Part shown: positions 1 to 13,000 of the stretch, piece by piece
Layout of the letters: every line of letters begins with the position of its first letter
How positions within the stretch are numbered: position 1 is the stretch's first letter
Origin: Euglena gracilis
Taxonomy: Eukaryota > Euglenida > Euglenophyceae > Euglenales
Direction: 5' to 3'
DNA: 64,000 bases
Assembly: GCA_039621445.1 (NCBI GenBank)
Contig: CP154954.1
Location: 52,409,526 to 52,473,525 of the forward strand
Position numbers and translations under genes: made by a program
The notes under the pieces: model-generated
Told to the model about the DNA's origin: nothing
Databases searched by the model: none
Seen by the model: only the letters and a program-made list of their open reading frames with translations

Positions 1-177
1 ACCCATGGAGGAAGACCCCCCCCCCCGCTGTCCCCCACCCGGGCCCTCTCCGAGACAGATGCGGGCGTACTGCGAGGCTCTCGAAACCGCTCACCAGAGG
101 CTCCCCTGTCACCAGGGAGAGATGTCAAGGCCACCAAGCGCTCCGCCTCGGAGGGCTCCGGCCGCTATGTCTCATGA

Positions 178-3100
178 TGCCGCGCCTGGGGGCCTGGCCC
201 CCCCCCGGCGGTGGCGCCGCCAGTTCTCCGCCTCGGCTCGTGGAACATGTCCCACTGGACGCCGGAGAAAGCCTCCCTGGTCGCCTCTCTTGACCTCGAC
301 ATCGTCGCTCTGCAGGAGACTCATCTCGCCGCGCTCCCCTTGGAAAAAGCCCTCACCACCGCGCGCCACCTGCAGCTGCATCTCCATCACGGCCGTCCGG
401 TCCCCCCCTTGCCGCACTCCGAGTTCGGTCGTGCCTTGGGTGTCGGCTTCGTCCACAAGCATGGCATCGCGGCCTCCCCGGCCACACCAACCTGCCCTGC
501 CTGGCGCCGCTTGGAGACCATGCGCCGCCTGTACGGCATCCGCCTGGCGCCCCGGGCCGAGCTGCCGCTGGGCTTGCTCCTCCTGACCGTCTATGCGCCC
601 CTCCACACCCAGGCCGACGAGAGAGCCATCTTCGACCTGGCCTTCTCCGAGCTGTCCCACAGCTTGGACATGCAGACCCCCACCCTCCTCCTCGGCGACT
701 GGAACGGGTCCGCCTTCCCCTGCCGCGATTACCGCAGCCGCTCCGGTCGCCAGCGTCCCCCCTGCCCGCTGCTCACCCACCTCCTCGGCCCCGGAGCCCC
801 GTGGACCGACGTGCACGCCGCCCTGTTACCCGAACCTTTACCCGTGACGTTCCACTCGCCCCTCTCCTCCGGCGTGGTGGCGTCCTCCCGCATCGATCTG
901 ATCCTCGCCAACTCCGCTGCTCTCCGATACGTGCTGTCCGCCGCCGTCCTGGACGAGATCCGCGACGGTGGACACTCCCCGGTCACGGTCGCCTTGGCCC
1001 TCCACCCCGGCCGCATCGACTGGCGTCCACCACGTCCCCGCCCCCCGCCGCTGCTGTCCACCCCCTCCGCGGAGCTGTCCTCCTCCAGCAGCTGGATGGA
1101 GCTGCTGCACCAGTGGGAGCTCTCCCCGGAGGCCGCCGCCCTCTCCCCCGACCGCCCGCACACCCTCGATTCCCTTTCCCGCTCTCCGAGCAGCCCTCTC
1201 CCGGCTGGTCGCCCTCGCGGGCGGCTGGTCCCACCGCCGAGCCCACCGCCGCCCCGCGTATGCTTCGGACAAGGTCATACAGCACCGCTGCGTCCTCTCC
1301 GTCCTGCACCGCCTCGAGAAGCTGTCCTCCGGACCCCCCCCGTTGGGTCCCTGGCCCTGGCCCTGGCTCCGCTTGCTGGACTCCCTCGACTCCCGCGGAC
1401 TCCGGCTCCCCCGCACCTCCATCCCCGACTTGCGCGCTGCCGTCGCCGCCGAAGCAGCTTCCCGACGTGCAGCCATCGATCGGGAACTCCGAGAAATGCG
1501 TCAGGAGCGTCATCAGCGGTGGCGCGCAGCCTGCCTACGCTATGGCGCGATCGTCCGGCCACCATCTTCCGCTGGCTGAAGGCGGAACCTCTCCCTTTCG
1601 GTGCCCGCCCCGTGCTCGACGCTTCCGGCCGGCAATGTCTCACCAAGAACTCCGTCGACACCGTGGTGCGGAAGTTCTGGGTCGACAGCGTCTTGCGCCA
1701 ACACGCCAACCACGACGCCGCAGCGCGGTGGCAGGCCTTTACGGCCTCCGAGTTCGGCGCGCACCTGCAAACCTGCTCCTGGCCATCCTCCTCCTGGTCT
1801 GGGGACCGTGTACGCGCTGCCCTGCGCGGCATGCGTGACTCCGCCGCCCCGGGCATGACCGGCGTGCCGCTCTCCACCTGGAAGGCCATGCCGGCGGTGT
1901 TCCACGACGCCGTCGCCCGGCTGCTGAACCTGGTCGAAAGTGAACGCCGTTGGCCAGCGGACTGGCTGGACGCGTATGTGGCCATGATTCCCAAGTCCTC
2001 TGGGGGTACAGGTCCGAAGGATCAGCGCCCCATCACCGTCCTCGAGATCCTATACCGCATCTGGGCAAAGGGGGTGATCACCCTGTGGGCGCCGACGCTG
2101 CAGAGGTGTCTCCTCAGCGACGCGGTCTTCGGCTTCCGCTCGCAGCGCGGCACCGTCCACGCCGCCCAGGTGGTGGCCGATCTGGTGCATGCAGCCCGGG
2201 CTGGCTGCTCTGACTTGTGGCTGGCGTCCTTCGACCTGGTCAAGTGCTTCGACTCCCTGCCCTGGTGGGCCGTCTTCAACACCCTGCGGCACGCGGGCGT
2301 CGCCTCGGCCACCGTGGACTGCTTCGAGGCATTCTATATGCATGTCCGCCGTCGCTTCCGCTACGGTGCTGTCGACGGTAGCACGTGGCAAGCCGCCAAC
2401 GGCTTGGCCCAGGGGTGCCCGGCCAGCCCGGACCTCCTGAACCTGCTGTTCGAGGCCTTCCATCGCTGGGCGGCCTCCACCACCTGCGGTGTGGACATCG
2501 CCGGGCTGCGCATCGCCTCTCTGAGCTTCGCAGACGATCTCGTCCTCGTGGCGCGCGGGCAGCAAGAAATGCAGACCCTCATCGCGGGATATCTCCGGTG
2601 GTGCGATCTCCTCGCCGTGCAGGTCACCAAGGTGCAGCTGTGGTCCTCCCTCGGCGCAGGCTCCACCGTGACCGTCCTGGGCTCCACGTACACGTCATCA
2701 CCATCCTTCCGCTTCGTCGGCATCGAACTGGGCCTGCCCGAGCCGCAGGCCTCCAAGCAGCATTTCGCTCCGCGCGTGCAGAAGGCCGTCTCCGCCGCCC
2801 AGCGTCTCCGCAGCCTGCCCCTCCCTCTCGCCATCTGCAGCACGCTGTGGACGGTCGCCGTGCTGCCCCAGGCCTTATATGGCTGCCAAATCCGCAACGT
2901 GCGCGCGACCGATCTCAAACCCCTCATCGACGTCGGGAAGTCCCTGCTGCATAAGCCCCCCTTGGAGCTCAACCTGTGGCGGAGCCCAGACGTCGCCATG
3001 GGCCTCCCCCTCGGCGCCTCCGCGGTGCGCGACCCGATGGAGCACGCGCGGCTGCTACAGCTGTCCTGGCTGCAGCTCATCGCGAACTCCTCCAGCCTCG

Positions 3101-3735
3101 TCGGCCATGTACACCGCGCCATCGCCTGCCCCCGGTCGGAGTGGAACGAGCCGTCCCCTGCCCTGCGGGCTGCCCTCTCCCAACTGTCCTGGAGCATCCG
3201 CCGCAACCCTGCCTCCCTCCGAGCCTCCCACTGGCCGGCCCTCTCACCGGAGCCCGCTTACCCCGGCGACATCCTGCTGCCCCCAGCGGATTGCTTCCCC
3301 CACCCCGCGGCCGCCTTCACCGACGGCTCTGTGGCACACCGGGGCGGTGCCTCCGTATGGATCCCGGCCTCCGCGGAGTCCGATCTGCTGGCTGTCCCGG
3401 ACCCCCGCAGCAGCACGCAATGCGAGCTGGTGGCCCTCGGACTGGCCATGGCACGACACCCCGCGGAGATCTACACCGACTCCCTCTGCTCCCTGCAGCT
3501 CCTCGCCGGCTGGACGGCCCGCTCGGATGCCGCCGCGTTGCGCTGTGACGACCGCGTCGAGGTGCGCTCCGTCCTGCTGGCTGCGCTGTCCTGCCCCACA
3601 CCGCCGACGCTCCGGAAGGTCAAGGCGCACGACGACGCCGCGCTCTCTGCAGGTCACCCGCTTGCGGTCGGGAATGACCAGGCCGACGCCCTCGCCAAGC
3701 GTGCCGCGACGCTCCCAGGGACCCCCTCGTGGACC
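178..3735 (+). pseudogene. LINE ORF2 part 1: endonuclease, reverse transcriptase, RNase H
   Basis: Frame 1 opens after a stop at 175. The endonuclease region (about 220-1010) shows LGSWNM, IVALQETHL, LLGDWNGS, RIDLILAN and DGGHSPV, which match the catalytic blocks of the exonuclease/endonuclease/phosphatase fold. The region 1165-1545 makes sense only in frame 2, where it reads as a charged, Arg/Ala-rich helical linker; frame 1 there is a proline-rich shadow. The reverse transcriptase (about 1800-2700) has KDQRPITVLEILYRIW, LASFDLVKCFDS, NGLAQGCPASPDLL and the catalytic SFADDLVLVA. The RNase H (about 3310-3700) has AFTDGSV, STQCELVAL, IYTDSLCSLQ and GNDQADALAK, giving the usual acidic residues. 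Homology rests on recognised motifs. Two compensating frameshifts argue against a functional copy. Confidence 0.85.
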
Positions 3736-4550
3736 CCACCGCCCCCTGCCGTGACGCCGTGGAGCTGCTCTCCCCCTCCGGCCTCCCCATCGTCAACGTC
3801 CATCGCTCCTTCACCCTGGAGTGGTGGCGCCTGCGGCGGCGCGCCTGGGGCCCCCCCGGATCCAAGCCTCGCCTGGAGCTGATCTTCCCCACCGATCTGG
3901 AGATCAACTGGGACGCCTCCGTGGCTGTCTTTCGGCGCCCCTCCTGCGGTCCCCAACACTTCATCCACCCCGCCCCTCCGTCCGTCGTGAAGTGGGTGGC
4001 ACGCCTTCGCTGCGGGTGCATCGCCACGCAGGCGCGCCGCGTGCGTCACAACCTGGTCCGCGGTACCCCGACGTGCCCCTGCTGCAGCGTCGAGGACGAG
4101 GACGAGCTACACCTCCTGTGCAGCTGCCCGGCGACCGGCTCCAGTGACTGGCCCTCCGCCCTCCCTGAGCTGTGGCTGACCGCTGCCCGTGCCACCCGGC
4201 TGATTGTCCCACCGCCCCCCGCGGACTGGCTGTTGCTCCACCGCCTCCCCCTCTCGGCGGCGCTGATCCCGGCCTCCACCCTCCAGCACCATCCGCTGCC
4301 GCCGGCTGATTCCGCCCGCTTCCTCCTCCGGCTGCACCTATCCCTCGCCCAGCGCCTGGCCGAGCTCTTCCGTCGCCGTGGGCAACTGCTCGCCACCACA
4401 GTCCCCCCTTCGGGCCCCGATCCACCGAGCACCCCGCCAGCACCCCGTCTGCGCCTTCCCTGTCCCCTCCCACCAGAACGACAACTCTCCGTACCCGAGC
4501 TGCGGCAGATCGAGATCAACCGGCGGATAACGCCCTCTCCACCCCGCCGC
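3729..4550 (+). pseudogene. LINE ORF2 part 2: C-terminal cysteine-rich region
   Basis: After the RNase H the coding frame changes to frame 3. The translated segment contains SVVKWVARLRCGC, then CPCCSVEDEDELHLLCSCP, a CxxC...H...C arrangement like the zinc-binding motif that follows RNase H in many LINE proteins. It continues with leucine-rich helical stretches to about residue 270 and then fades into proline-rich shadow, where frame 2 takes over. It was probably contiguous with the upstream ORF before the frame break near 3735. Confidence 0.65.
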
Positions 4551-4561
4551 CCTCATCAGCC

Positions 4562-5656
4562 CCACCCCGCGGCGAGGCGCGCCGGCTATGGCTGCGAGCG
4601 CGGCTCCTGTCCCTGCTGCAGGACGAGATGGTGGTCTGCCCCGCCTCCTCCGGATGTGCAGCCCCCGCCATCCTCGCCCTCTTCGAATCCACCACCGCGG
4701 AACACTTCACGGCCTCCCCCGGCACGTCCCTTCTCAACCGCACCAATGCCCTCGCCCGCGTCCTCGGCAACTTCCTCTCCGAGAACGCCCCGCTGCACCC
4801 TCCGCTGTCCCGCATGTCCCGCCAGGGCACATTCTACTACAACCGCGCCCCTCGCCGCTCCCTGGACATCGACTCCTGGCGTCGTTCCACCGCCTCGTCC
4901 GAATCCGCCCACCCCGCCCGGGCCCTGCACCACCACATGGCGTCGGTCGACTCCGGTTTGGCCCTCTGGCTGCGATCTCATCGCCACCTCGCGCCCGTGC
5001 CGGAGGAAGTGGGGGAATGCAGCATGGCCCTCTTGCTGCTCTGGGAGGTGGACCACGGCGAGCGCTTCCCTTCCCAGGCCAGCGACAACGTGACCTCCAT
5101 CCTGAATGGCTTCACCCGGCGGGTCCGAGAACGCGTGCGGCGCGACGATGCACTCTCCTGGCTGACGTGCAAGGACGTGCACCTCCCGCTGGCCCCGGGG
5201 CTCCCCTGCTCCCACCACGTGCGCTGGTCCGTGCGAATCACCGCCCCGACAGACTCCCCTTCCGCCACGTGGTATCAGGACTTCGTGAACCGGTGGAAGG
5301 ATTACCTCCGCTCCCTAGCGGCCGTCGACTCCGCCCTGCCCGCCCCGGCACCGGCCCCTCCCGTCTCTGCGGCAGCACCTGCTGCCAACTCCAGCAGCTC
5401 CTCGGCACCGCCCCCACCCGCAACGCCGACGCGGCGACCACCCACGGCTAGACACCGCCCCGCGCTTACCCCAGCCGCACCGGCCCCCAAGCAGTCCCGC
5501 CCCCGCGGCTCCCTCCCGGCACCGCCAGCGCGGCGGCTGTCATCCCCCACCCCGGCAGCTCCCTCCAAGCGGCAAGCCACCCTGGGCTCCTGGCTGCAAC
5601 CCGCTTTGGCCCGGCCCCCCCCACATGGCCGGGCCGCGGAGGGCCCCCCAACCTGA
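4562..5656 (+). pseudogene. LINE ORF2 part 3: C-terminal extension
   Basis: Frame 2 reads as ordinary protein from about 4562 (LWLRARLLSLLQDEMVVC) to a stop at 5656. It has aromatic and charged residues such as GTFYYNRAPRRSLDIDSW, SMALLLLWEVDHGERF and WYQDFVNRWKDYLRSL, then a Pro/Ser/Ala-rich tail. I do not recognise a domain. Position and GC-rich codon use tie it to the LINE. It could be the natural C-terminus of ORF2 after a frameshift, or a separate small ORF. Confidence 0.55.
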
Positions 5657-5758
5657 CCCTGGGGGGCCTGGGCGCGGGAGTCCCGCTCTAGACACTCCGT
5701 CTAGGGCACGGAGCCCATTCAGCGCCCGGTGACGGCGCTCCGTCACCCACCGAGCCCC
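5657..5758 (+). other. LINE 3' UTR with terminal hairpin
   Basis: The last bases before the repeat tail hold a perfect 8-bp stem with a 4-base loop at about 5729-5748 (GGTGACGG, loop CGCT, CCGTCACC). A 3' hairpin next to a simple-repeat tail is the usual layout of a LINE RNA end recognised by its reverse transcriptase. The role here is inferred. Confidence 0.5.
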
Positions 5759-5859
5759 GCCCCCACCCCCACCCCCACCCCCACCCCCACCCCCACCCCC
5801 ACCCCCACCCCCACATGCACACGCACACGCACACGCACACGCACACGCACACGCACACC

Positions 5860-5900
<41 letters not shown>
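5759..5900. repeat. Compound microsatellite: (CCCCCA)n, (CACACG)n, (CA)n
   Basis: Hexanucleotide CCCCCA repeats run to about 5814, then CACACG repeats to about 5857, then CA dinucleotides to about 5899. They start directly after the LINE 3' hairpin, so they may be the element's own tail or the insertion target. Confidence 0.9.
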
Positions 5901-6109
5901 GCCACACACCTCACCACCAGCACAGTCTTCGGCCCCAGCTGCGGCCAGCGCTTGCGCTGCGTGCTCCGCCCGCTCAAACTGGACACAGCCGGCGCGCTTG
6001 CTGCGGAACATCACCACGGAGAAGATGGGGCCGAACTACGGGCAGCCCATTGCCCCAGTAGCCAGAGCTATGGGCGGGAAATCAAAAACAAACGAATTAC
6101 AGCTCACCC

Positions 6110-6360
6110 ATTCTGTACAAATGGCCACTGCATCTGTGCAAATGGCCACAAAATGGGCAAAAGTGGCCAAAAACGGGCAGAAAGTGGGTAAAAGCAGTGA
6201 AAAGTGGACAAAAATGGCCACAAATGCGCAACAATGGCCAGAGAAGCCAGAAATTGGTGTGAATGAGGCAAAAATGCATGCAAACAGCCAAAAGGGTCTA
6301 AATTGCCAAATGCAGCCCAAAAAATGGCCAAAAGTGGCCAAAAGTGGTTGTTTGCAAGAA
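6110..6360. repeat. Degenerate AAAGTGGCCAAAA tandem repeat
   Basis: Loosely repeated units of AAAATGGCC, AAAGTGGCC and AAAAGTGGG. The same sequence type, reverse-complemented, fills 47300-47815, and a short patch occurs at 26250-26310. Open frames across it are simple-sequence artefacts. Confidence 0.7.
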
Positions 6361-6557
6361 ACCAGCCAAAAAAAGAATGGTAGTTGAGTACAAATTTGGT
6401 CCTGGTGGAAATATGTGAAAATTGCACATTTGGGAATGATTCTTCTCACGTGGTGCACGCGGTGCACCACACGGTGCACACGGTGCCGCACGCAGTGCAC
6501 GTGGTGTGAGAGCATCCTCAATGTGCTCACCTCTCTCCCTATCATGCTTGTGCTTAC

Positions 6558-6850
6558 CGACCGGGGGGGAGGGGGGGGTGGGTGCTATAGGGTGCCTGCC
6601 CCTAGCAGGCACACCCCCCCCCCCGGGGGGATAGGGGTCCGGGCTGGACCCAGAAATTTTTCATTGAAAACGGCCTTTTCCGGGCCCCCGGCGCCTTCGG
6701 CACCGGGGTCGGAGGGGGGTGCCTGCTAGGGGCAGGCACCCCCCAAAACCCTACCCCCCTGGGGGGGGGGGGTCGGATCGGGTGCTATGGGGTGCCTGCC
6801 CCTAGCACCCCCCCCGTGGGGTAGGCACCCAACTAAGCACAAGCCTGCTC
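6558..6850. repeat. G-run element, family E (GGTGCCTGCCCCTAGCAGGCACC hairpin)
   Basis: Several copies of the inverted motif GTGCCTGCCCCTAGCAGGCAC are separated by G- and C-runs, with the shared core hairpin at about 6688-6708. Related copies lie at 20060-20180 and 38065-38215. No coding capacity. Probably a small non-autonomous element. Confidence 0.6.
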
Positions 6851-6859
6851 CCTATCTCC

Positions 6860-6971
6860 CTTTCGCCACCCCCTGGCTGGCAGATTTCTGCCTTTTGTGA
6901 ACAAATCATGACAATCCGTGCTGGGCAAGGTCCAAATTTCGCGGGACTCTCCCGGGTTTGGAAAGGACCTG

Positions 6972-7005
<34 letters not shown>

Positions 7006-10000
7006 GTATGGTGGCTTAATCTGGGGCCATTTTTGTCACAAGAGACTTTTCCGGTGGGGGGGGGGGGTTCAGAAATGCCTGAATGGCAGCTGAGAAATAA
7101 AACAGGAGGAGGGAAGGGAAATGCCCATTTTGGCGAGGGGCTGGGGGCTGGAACAAGTCCCGGACCCGCTGTGGGGAGTATGCCCGAGAGAAACCGGAGA
7201 CGTACAGGTTGGCGTGGGGGCCGGCGAACCAGAAACCACGGCACTGGAGCCATACAACGGCTCAATGTCACCGAGGGTGTCTCAAACAACACCCAAATGT
7301 TATCCAGAACAACAAATCAACGAAAAGCCTTTTGACTACTTTTTTTTGCAAAATTTGGACCCCGGAACAATGTGGGCCTTTTGCCACTTTTCCCCGCTAC
7401 AAACGGTTGCAGAAGAAAATTTCACTCATAGTCCAGACAAAAATGGTGAGAAACAAAAATGACGAGGAAAATGACAAGGAAAAAATGACAGGAAAAACGC
7501 TGATTTTGCCATGGGAAAATCTAGTTTTTCACGGAAAATGGTGCTATTTTTTATTGTTCGTGATGAACACCTTTCTGCAAAAAAGCAACTCAATATTTTG
7601 TAAAAAGGTTAAAATAGTTTTCTGGGTGTCTTCTTTTGATATTCCCAATACAAAACTTGAGCAAAAAAAAAACACACAATTTTTTTATATCCCTTCTTTT
7701 TGTGTGTGAAATTTGAACCCTGAAAGTGTGGTTATCCCTAAAAGTCGGAGAAAAGTATGGGGGAAATGACGGGGGGGGGGGTGATGGGAGAAACTGGATG
7801 GTTTTCCACCATCTTTGTTTCCTGGAATTTTTGTCCAGGTTGTGTCCACATCCAAGCGAGGTGTTCAAACCAATCGCAAGCCAAAAGAAAGAAATGAAAA
7901 GGAAACAGCGCCGTGCACCGTTCACCATTCACCAGAAAGAGCAGCCGTTGTGTGGTCCAGACATGGCTGGGGCATAATGGCGAGGCTGGCGGCCATAATG
8001 GTGGTGGGTTGGAGGCTGCACAGGTGGCGAGGGGGGGGGGGGACCGAGGGTTCATGCAGTGCAGCTTTGGAATGCCGGATGAAACTTGGCCAACAGCTGG
8101 GCAGCAAACCCCGAGGAATCCTGGAACATTTAGGGAGAATGGATGGGGAGTCTTCACCCCCCAGTCTTCCCAAATTGTCCTGTTAAAAAGAAAAAACTGC
8201 CGGAGCGGGGGGGGGAGGAAAAAGAAGCCGTCGTCGAGAGACAAGAGGCCGAGGAGGGGGCACGCCGGAATGCACCCCCCCCCGCTTGCTCAAAAACTGA
8301 AAAAAAAAATGGGTCAGAACTGGGGGGGGTGCTTTATATGGCCAAAATACAAGTAAGAGACAAGGAGTGGTGCTTAGACAAGGGGGGAGCAACCGCATTT
8401 CGACTTCGAAAAAAAAACCTTTCTTGTTTTGGGGTCCACTGCATGGTTTGATATACAGACAGGAGGGGGTGGTGTGTCGCCCCCCCCACGGTCAAGGGGG
8501 GGAACATTCCCACCCAAACAGTGGTGCAGCCAAAATGAAAAAAAAACTCGGCCCAGTACAAAACGCGAAAAACTTTACCCCAAGATTGAGCAGGATCCCA
8601 TTTTGGGCACATACTGGGCAACTATTGTCAATTTTTTTTTGGCAAAAAAACCAAGCGTTGAAAGGAAATTTTTGACTTTGGGGGGTTTTCAGGTTCCCCA
8701 CGGTCGGTTGGGACTGTGGATTCATGTAGTAACCCTGGGGGGGGGGTCCTTTGCAATGACGACTTTCTTTTAAAAAAAACACCCACTCAACCACAACCCC
8801 CCGGGGCGGTCAACTTACCCACCCACCCACCCAAAACCCACCCAAAATCAGACGAAAGTCCTTAAAAAAATATTGCGGCCCAGCCTTCTGCCAAGCAAAC
8901 GACTGACCCATAGCACCCCCCTGGGGGGGGGGGTCCAGCGGTCTCAACCCACCCACGCACTCTCAAACACCCGGGGGGGGGGGGTGTCGAACAGGTGTTA
9001 AATGAATCTATGGTTCGGACCGGACCCCCAGCAGCAAGGGGGGTAACACACCTAAACTGTGACACCCTCCTCATAGAACCCTGGCACAGTGTGCAACTTG
9101 AAAGTATTATGGTGCAAAAATCAGCAATATCTCACGAGATTTATCTCACAGAAATGCAGTAGAGAGGAGGAGTCCCTGTGCATTTGTCACCCTTGGGTTG
9201 TTATCGTCGCACCCCTTTTGGTTCCCAAGCTTTCACCCCGAGCACCACCCAAGTTATTTCTGGACGAAATTTGCCTATCTTCTATTCGGAGTGACGCTGG
9301 ACGTTGAAAAAGTCAAACCGCGGGGAAATTGCTGCTCGTTTGCTAATTCTGACACAATTGGCGACTGGCGTGAAGGTCAACTTCCCAGGAGACTCGAAAA
9401 CCAACCCCTCCCCCCCCGCCGCTCAGTTAGCTTCCGGCTGGGTCAGATAGACCATCCTCCCGAGGTGGGGGGGGAGGAGGTCCAGCAGCCCAAACCCACC
9501 AACCAACTTGAAGACCAGGGGTGGGGCAACACAGACTTTGAATGAATATATGAATATATACTTCCGCCTGCCCACAGCAATTCAGTGTCTGGAAGAGCCA
9601 TTTTGGGGACCCACACACAGCCGGGCCAGTACTGGAGCTTTTGCCGCGTCAGCACAGCACGCTGAGTGCCGCATGCGTCGTCATCAATTAAGCCAGCGGC
9701 AGGGTCTCAGAAGAAGGGAGGGAACGCATGGGTGACAGGAGGCAGGAGGCGGTCGATGGACAGAAGAAGGAGGGCACTGGGGGTTCGGGGTGGACGGCGC
9801 GGGCTGCGGCGACGTTGTGCTGCCCCCCCCCCCTGGTCCCCACCTGGGAAGGGAAACAGAAACCAACAAACACCTGGCTCTCTGGCTGTCCATGGGGAGG
9901 AACCCAACAGGAAGACGGTGGTGACCCACAGGCAGCGTCCCCGGCCAGCGACGCAGGGCGACGGAAAGGTGGGCATCGGACTGCCAACCGGAACAGGTCG

Positions 10001-13000
10001 ATCGGACTGCAACACTGAACGCAGGAGCTACAAGCGAAGTTGGCCCCCTCCCTACGTGTACCCATTCCCCTGTCCCCGTGTCCCAGTGCTGTGATAATGG
10101 GAGAAGTCCCTTGGCAGCAGCACAGCTCCACACGTCCGGTGGATACCTGGTGGAGCCCCAGGCACCTGGAACTCAGAAATTCAAGCCAAGTTTTTTGTCA
10201 GCCCCGGGATTGAGGGTGATGGTTGGACAATGCTTTTCCACACCTGCTGAACTATGAGGAAAACGGTGTTAATTGAAATAATTTCTACACATCAGGGATG
10301 TTAATAGATAAAGGAGGGGAGAACACTTGCTTGGCTTGCTTAGGGGTCCCACCAGAAAATTCGACGTTTATTTTCAAATTCCAATCATTTGCTGTGCTAT
10401 TTCAGAGTGGAAACAAACCTGGCTTGGCCTGCTTTTGTACCAAACCACCCAAAGCACCATTGGTTGAGGCGGTACCAGGGAGCCCAAGAATGGAACAGGA
10501 GGGAGCCAATCGTGAAGGTTCGGCGCTGCGGCCGAGGACACGGGACATCGGCGGGGCGGGGGGCTGTGTGACACCGCAACCCACCGGCACGGCGGACCAT
10601 CCCCGGGTGGGGGCAGGGGGCGTCACACGCCGTGGGTTGCCATCAGTAGCAGGCCCATCCCGGGGCGGGGGCGACTGGGCTGTCGGCGGCACGGGTCGGG
10701 CTGGAGTGGCAGACGACCATAGGGGGGGGGGGGGGGCTCTCGTGTCTGTACCCGCAGGCCAGGGTTCCCCAGGGAGTCAAGCTCTCGGGTGCAGGTCCCG
10801 CACAGGCAGCGTACTGCGTGGAGTTTCCGCCGGCGGCCTGTGGGAGCAGGTTCGTTCACATGCGTCGCCAGGATTGATATCCACAGAATTGCACATCTTT
10901 GGCTTCTCCAAATGTTGCTCCACTTCGTCAAAAAACGTTCCCTGAAAAATAAAAATAAAAAGCAAACAAAAACACGCCCAAAGTCTCAGCACTCCTGGAA
11001 GGCCATGAACAAACTCATTTTTGAGATAAAAAGTTCTTTCATTCATTCATGAGGTGCTCCTATGAGAGGTCTTCAATGGTAAATCAAAACCGCTTTTTTA
11101 ACTGGCAGGATTTTTTCCCCTGAAAACCCTTGTTTTCAGAGGTTGAATTCACAAGAACTGAATGCAAGGAAAAAAGATGAAGATGCCATAAAGAAGGCGG
11201 GATCGGGACACACCCAAAACACCCGACGCTGTCAGGGCTGTTTTTTTTCGAGTGGGAAGCTGAAATGTAAATTTTCCAGAGAAAAGCCAGAGCAAAACAG
11301 TCGCTCCAAAAACCGTTATAAATTCGTTGTTTAACATGAGCAGAAATTAACTAACTTGTTTTTCTGTTTATCTATTTTCTTAATACTAATTAATTCATTT
11401 CTTTATGAAAACCTTCCCCCCAAAACATAACCCCCACAAAATACACCTCCCAAATATGATCCCCCCTCTTGGGTCCAACTTCAGGTTCCAAACTATAAAA
11501 GAGAGGATTCTTGGACTTATCGCAACCTCCATGTTTCAGGTTTCTTGTTTTGCAGAGATGGGAAATGAAAAAAATTAATGTAGAAAATAACCAACCATCA
11601 TAAATGCAATGTGAGGGGCTGGTGCGGAGCACCAGACGAAAATTTTTTGCAATGTGTGCTTTTTCCCCCCAACCCCCCCCCAAAAATCTCTGTGCTACAA
11701 CTACACCCCCCCCCAAATATAACCACCCCTAATCCTGGACTTCAGGCGAAAAATAACACCCCGGTCCTTCCCAGGGCCTTAATGACGGGTCCCCCCACCC
11801 ACGCAGCCTAATGCAGGACCCCAGGGGGGTGGAGACTAAGGGGGGTGGAGCCTAATGCAGGAAATTAAGGCGTTTAAGAGAATTTCCAAAAAAATTTCAC
11901 GCCGAAACCCCTGCCTGGGCTTCTTGCCCAGGACCAGCCTGGGGGGGGGGGGCAGTCCAAGACTCATTACCCAACCCCCCTCCCCCCAGGGGGTCTTGCC
12001 TGTCTTCAAAGCTCTTTGACATGCCTTCAGTGTCAGAATTTTGTGAAATCCCAATTAGATACTTATCCATGGGTGAGATAGATCAGCTCCTTCCCGCCAC
12101 GAAAGTGGTAGGGCACACAATGTCCGGAAAGTGGAAAAGGGGGGTGAGTGCAGGGAGGGGGAATGCAACACACATTGAATATATATTTGCTGATGGAGGA
12201 GTGGAGGGTACATATTTAGAAAGGTGAACGTAGAATGCAACGGCGGATAAATATAGGCTTCCGGGCTTCGATGGGCCAGAAGGCCAATCAAAGCTGAGGG
12301 ATTTAACATGCGCATTGCCTGGCCTCCATCCGGTCATTTTAACAAAGAGGAGCCGTGCCATGCAAAATTGGTCTGGCGTCTGGGGGGGGTGCATCTAAAG
12401 GGGGGGGTCACGGGGGGGGTACGAGTGAGTGGCGGGGCGAGGTGGACTCCTCAAAAGCCGGGGGGGTTTTGCCCAAGCCGGGGGGGGGGGGGGGGGGGGG
12501 AGGTTTTGGTGACCGAGTTCCTGAGGGTCGGGGGTGTGGGGCCCAAGGGTGGAGGAAACCCCCACAACAGGCCAAGGTTTTCACAAACTGATCCCGGTCG
12601 GGGGCAAGGCAACAGACTCCATTGGGAGAGATCCCATGCTTTCCCTGGCATCCTTTTGCCCTTTTAACAAAACGGAGGACAAGAAGCGAGAGTGGCCAAT
12701 TTGGTGGGAACAGAGTGGACCCCCCGGAGGTTTCAATTGGTGAGCAAGAGGCGGCACAGGTTCACATTGGAGAATCAAATTCAGAGGGTGTGGGGCGTGA
12801 AAAACAAGAGATTTCAAACAGTTGTTACAGGCCAAGCGTGTAGGAATTTCCCAAGCAAGGAAAAAAATCGAGGTTCAAAAGAGGCTTTCGCATGAAAAGG
12901 AAAAACAAAAGGTTTCTTCAAAATTCTTTGTTTTTTTTTATTAAGAAGCAGAGGACACAAAAACTCAGGCGAATTTGTGACCCATTGAAGTTTTTCGAGT

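Larger units (their letters stand above)
1..5900 (+). mobile_element. Non-LTR retrotransposon (LINE), decayed, 5' end outside or missing
   Basis: A GC-rich block of about 5.7 kb codes, in order, for an apurinic-type endonuclease, a reverse transcriptase, an RNase H and a cysteine-containing C-terminal region. It then ends in a hairpin and a simple-repeat tail. This order (endonuclease, RT, RNase H, no LTRs) is that of APE-type LINEs with RNase H, such as the I group. No gag-like first ORF is seen, so the 5' end is missing or lies left of the window. The reading frame moves 1 to 2 near 1165, 2 to 1 near 1545, 1 to 3 near 3735 and 3 to 2 near 4550. Either the copy is dead or there are sequencing errors in C-runs. 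Its composition differs sharply from the AT-richer DNA to its right. Confidence 0.85.

Noticed and set aside
172-816. Minus-strand and alternate-frame open frames across the LINE
   Set aside because: Shadows of GC-rich coding sequence in the plus strand; only the plus frames show domain motifs.
10298-10945. 215-residue plus-strand open frame as a gene
   Set aside because: Gly/Arg-rich with poly-G interruption, no domain or exon-like conservation; could be untranslated or chance.
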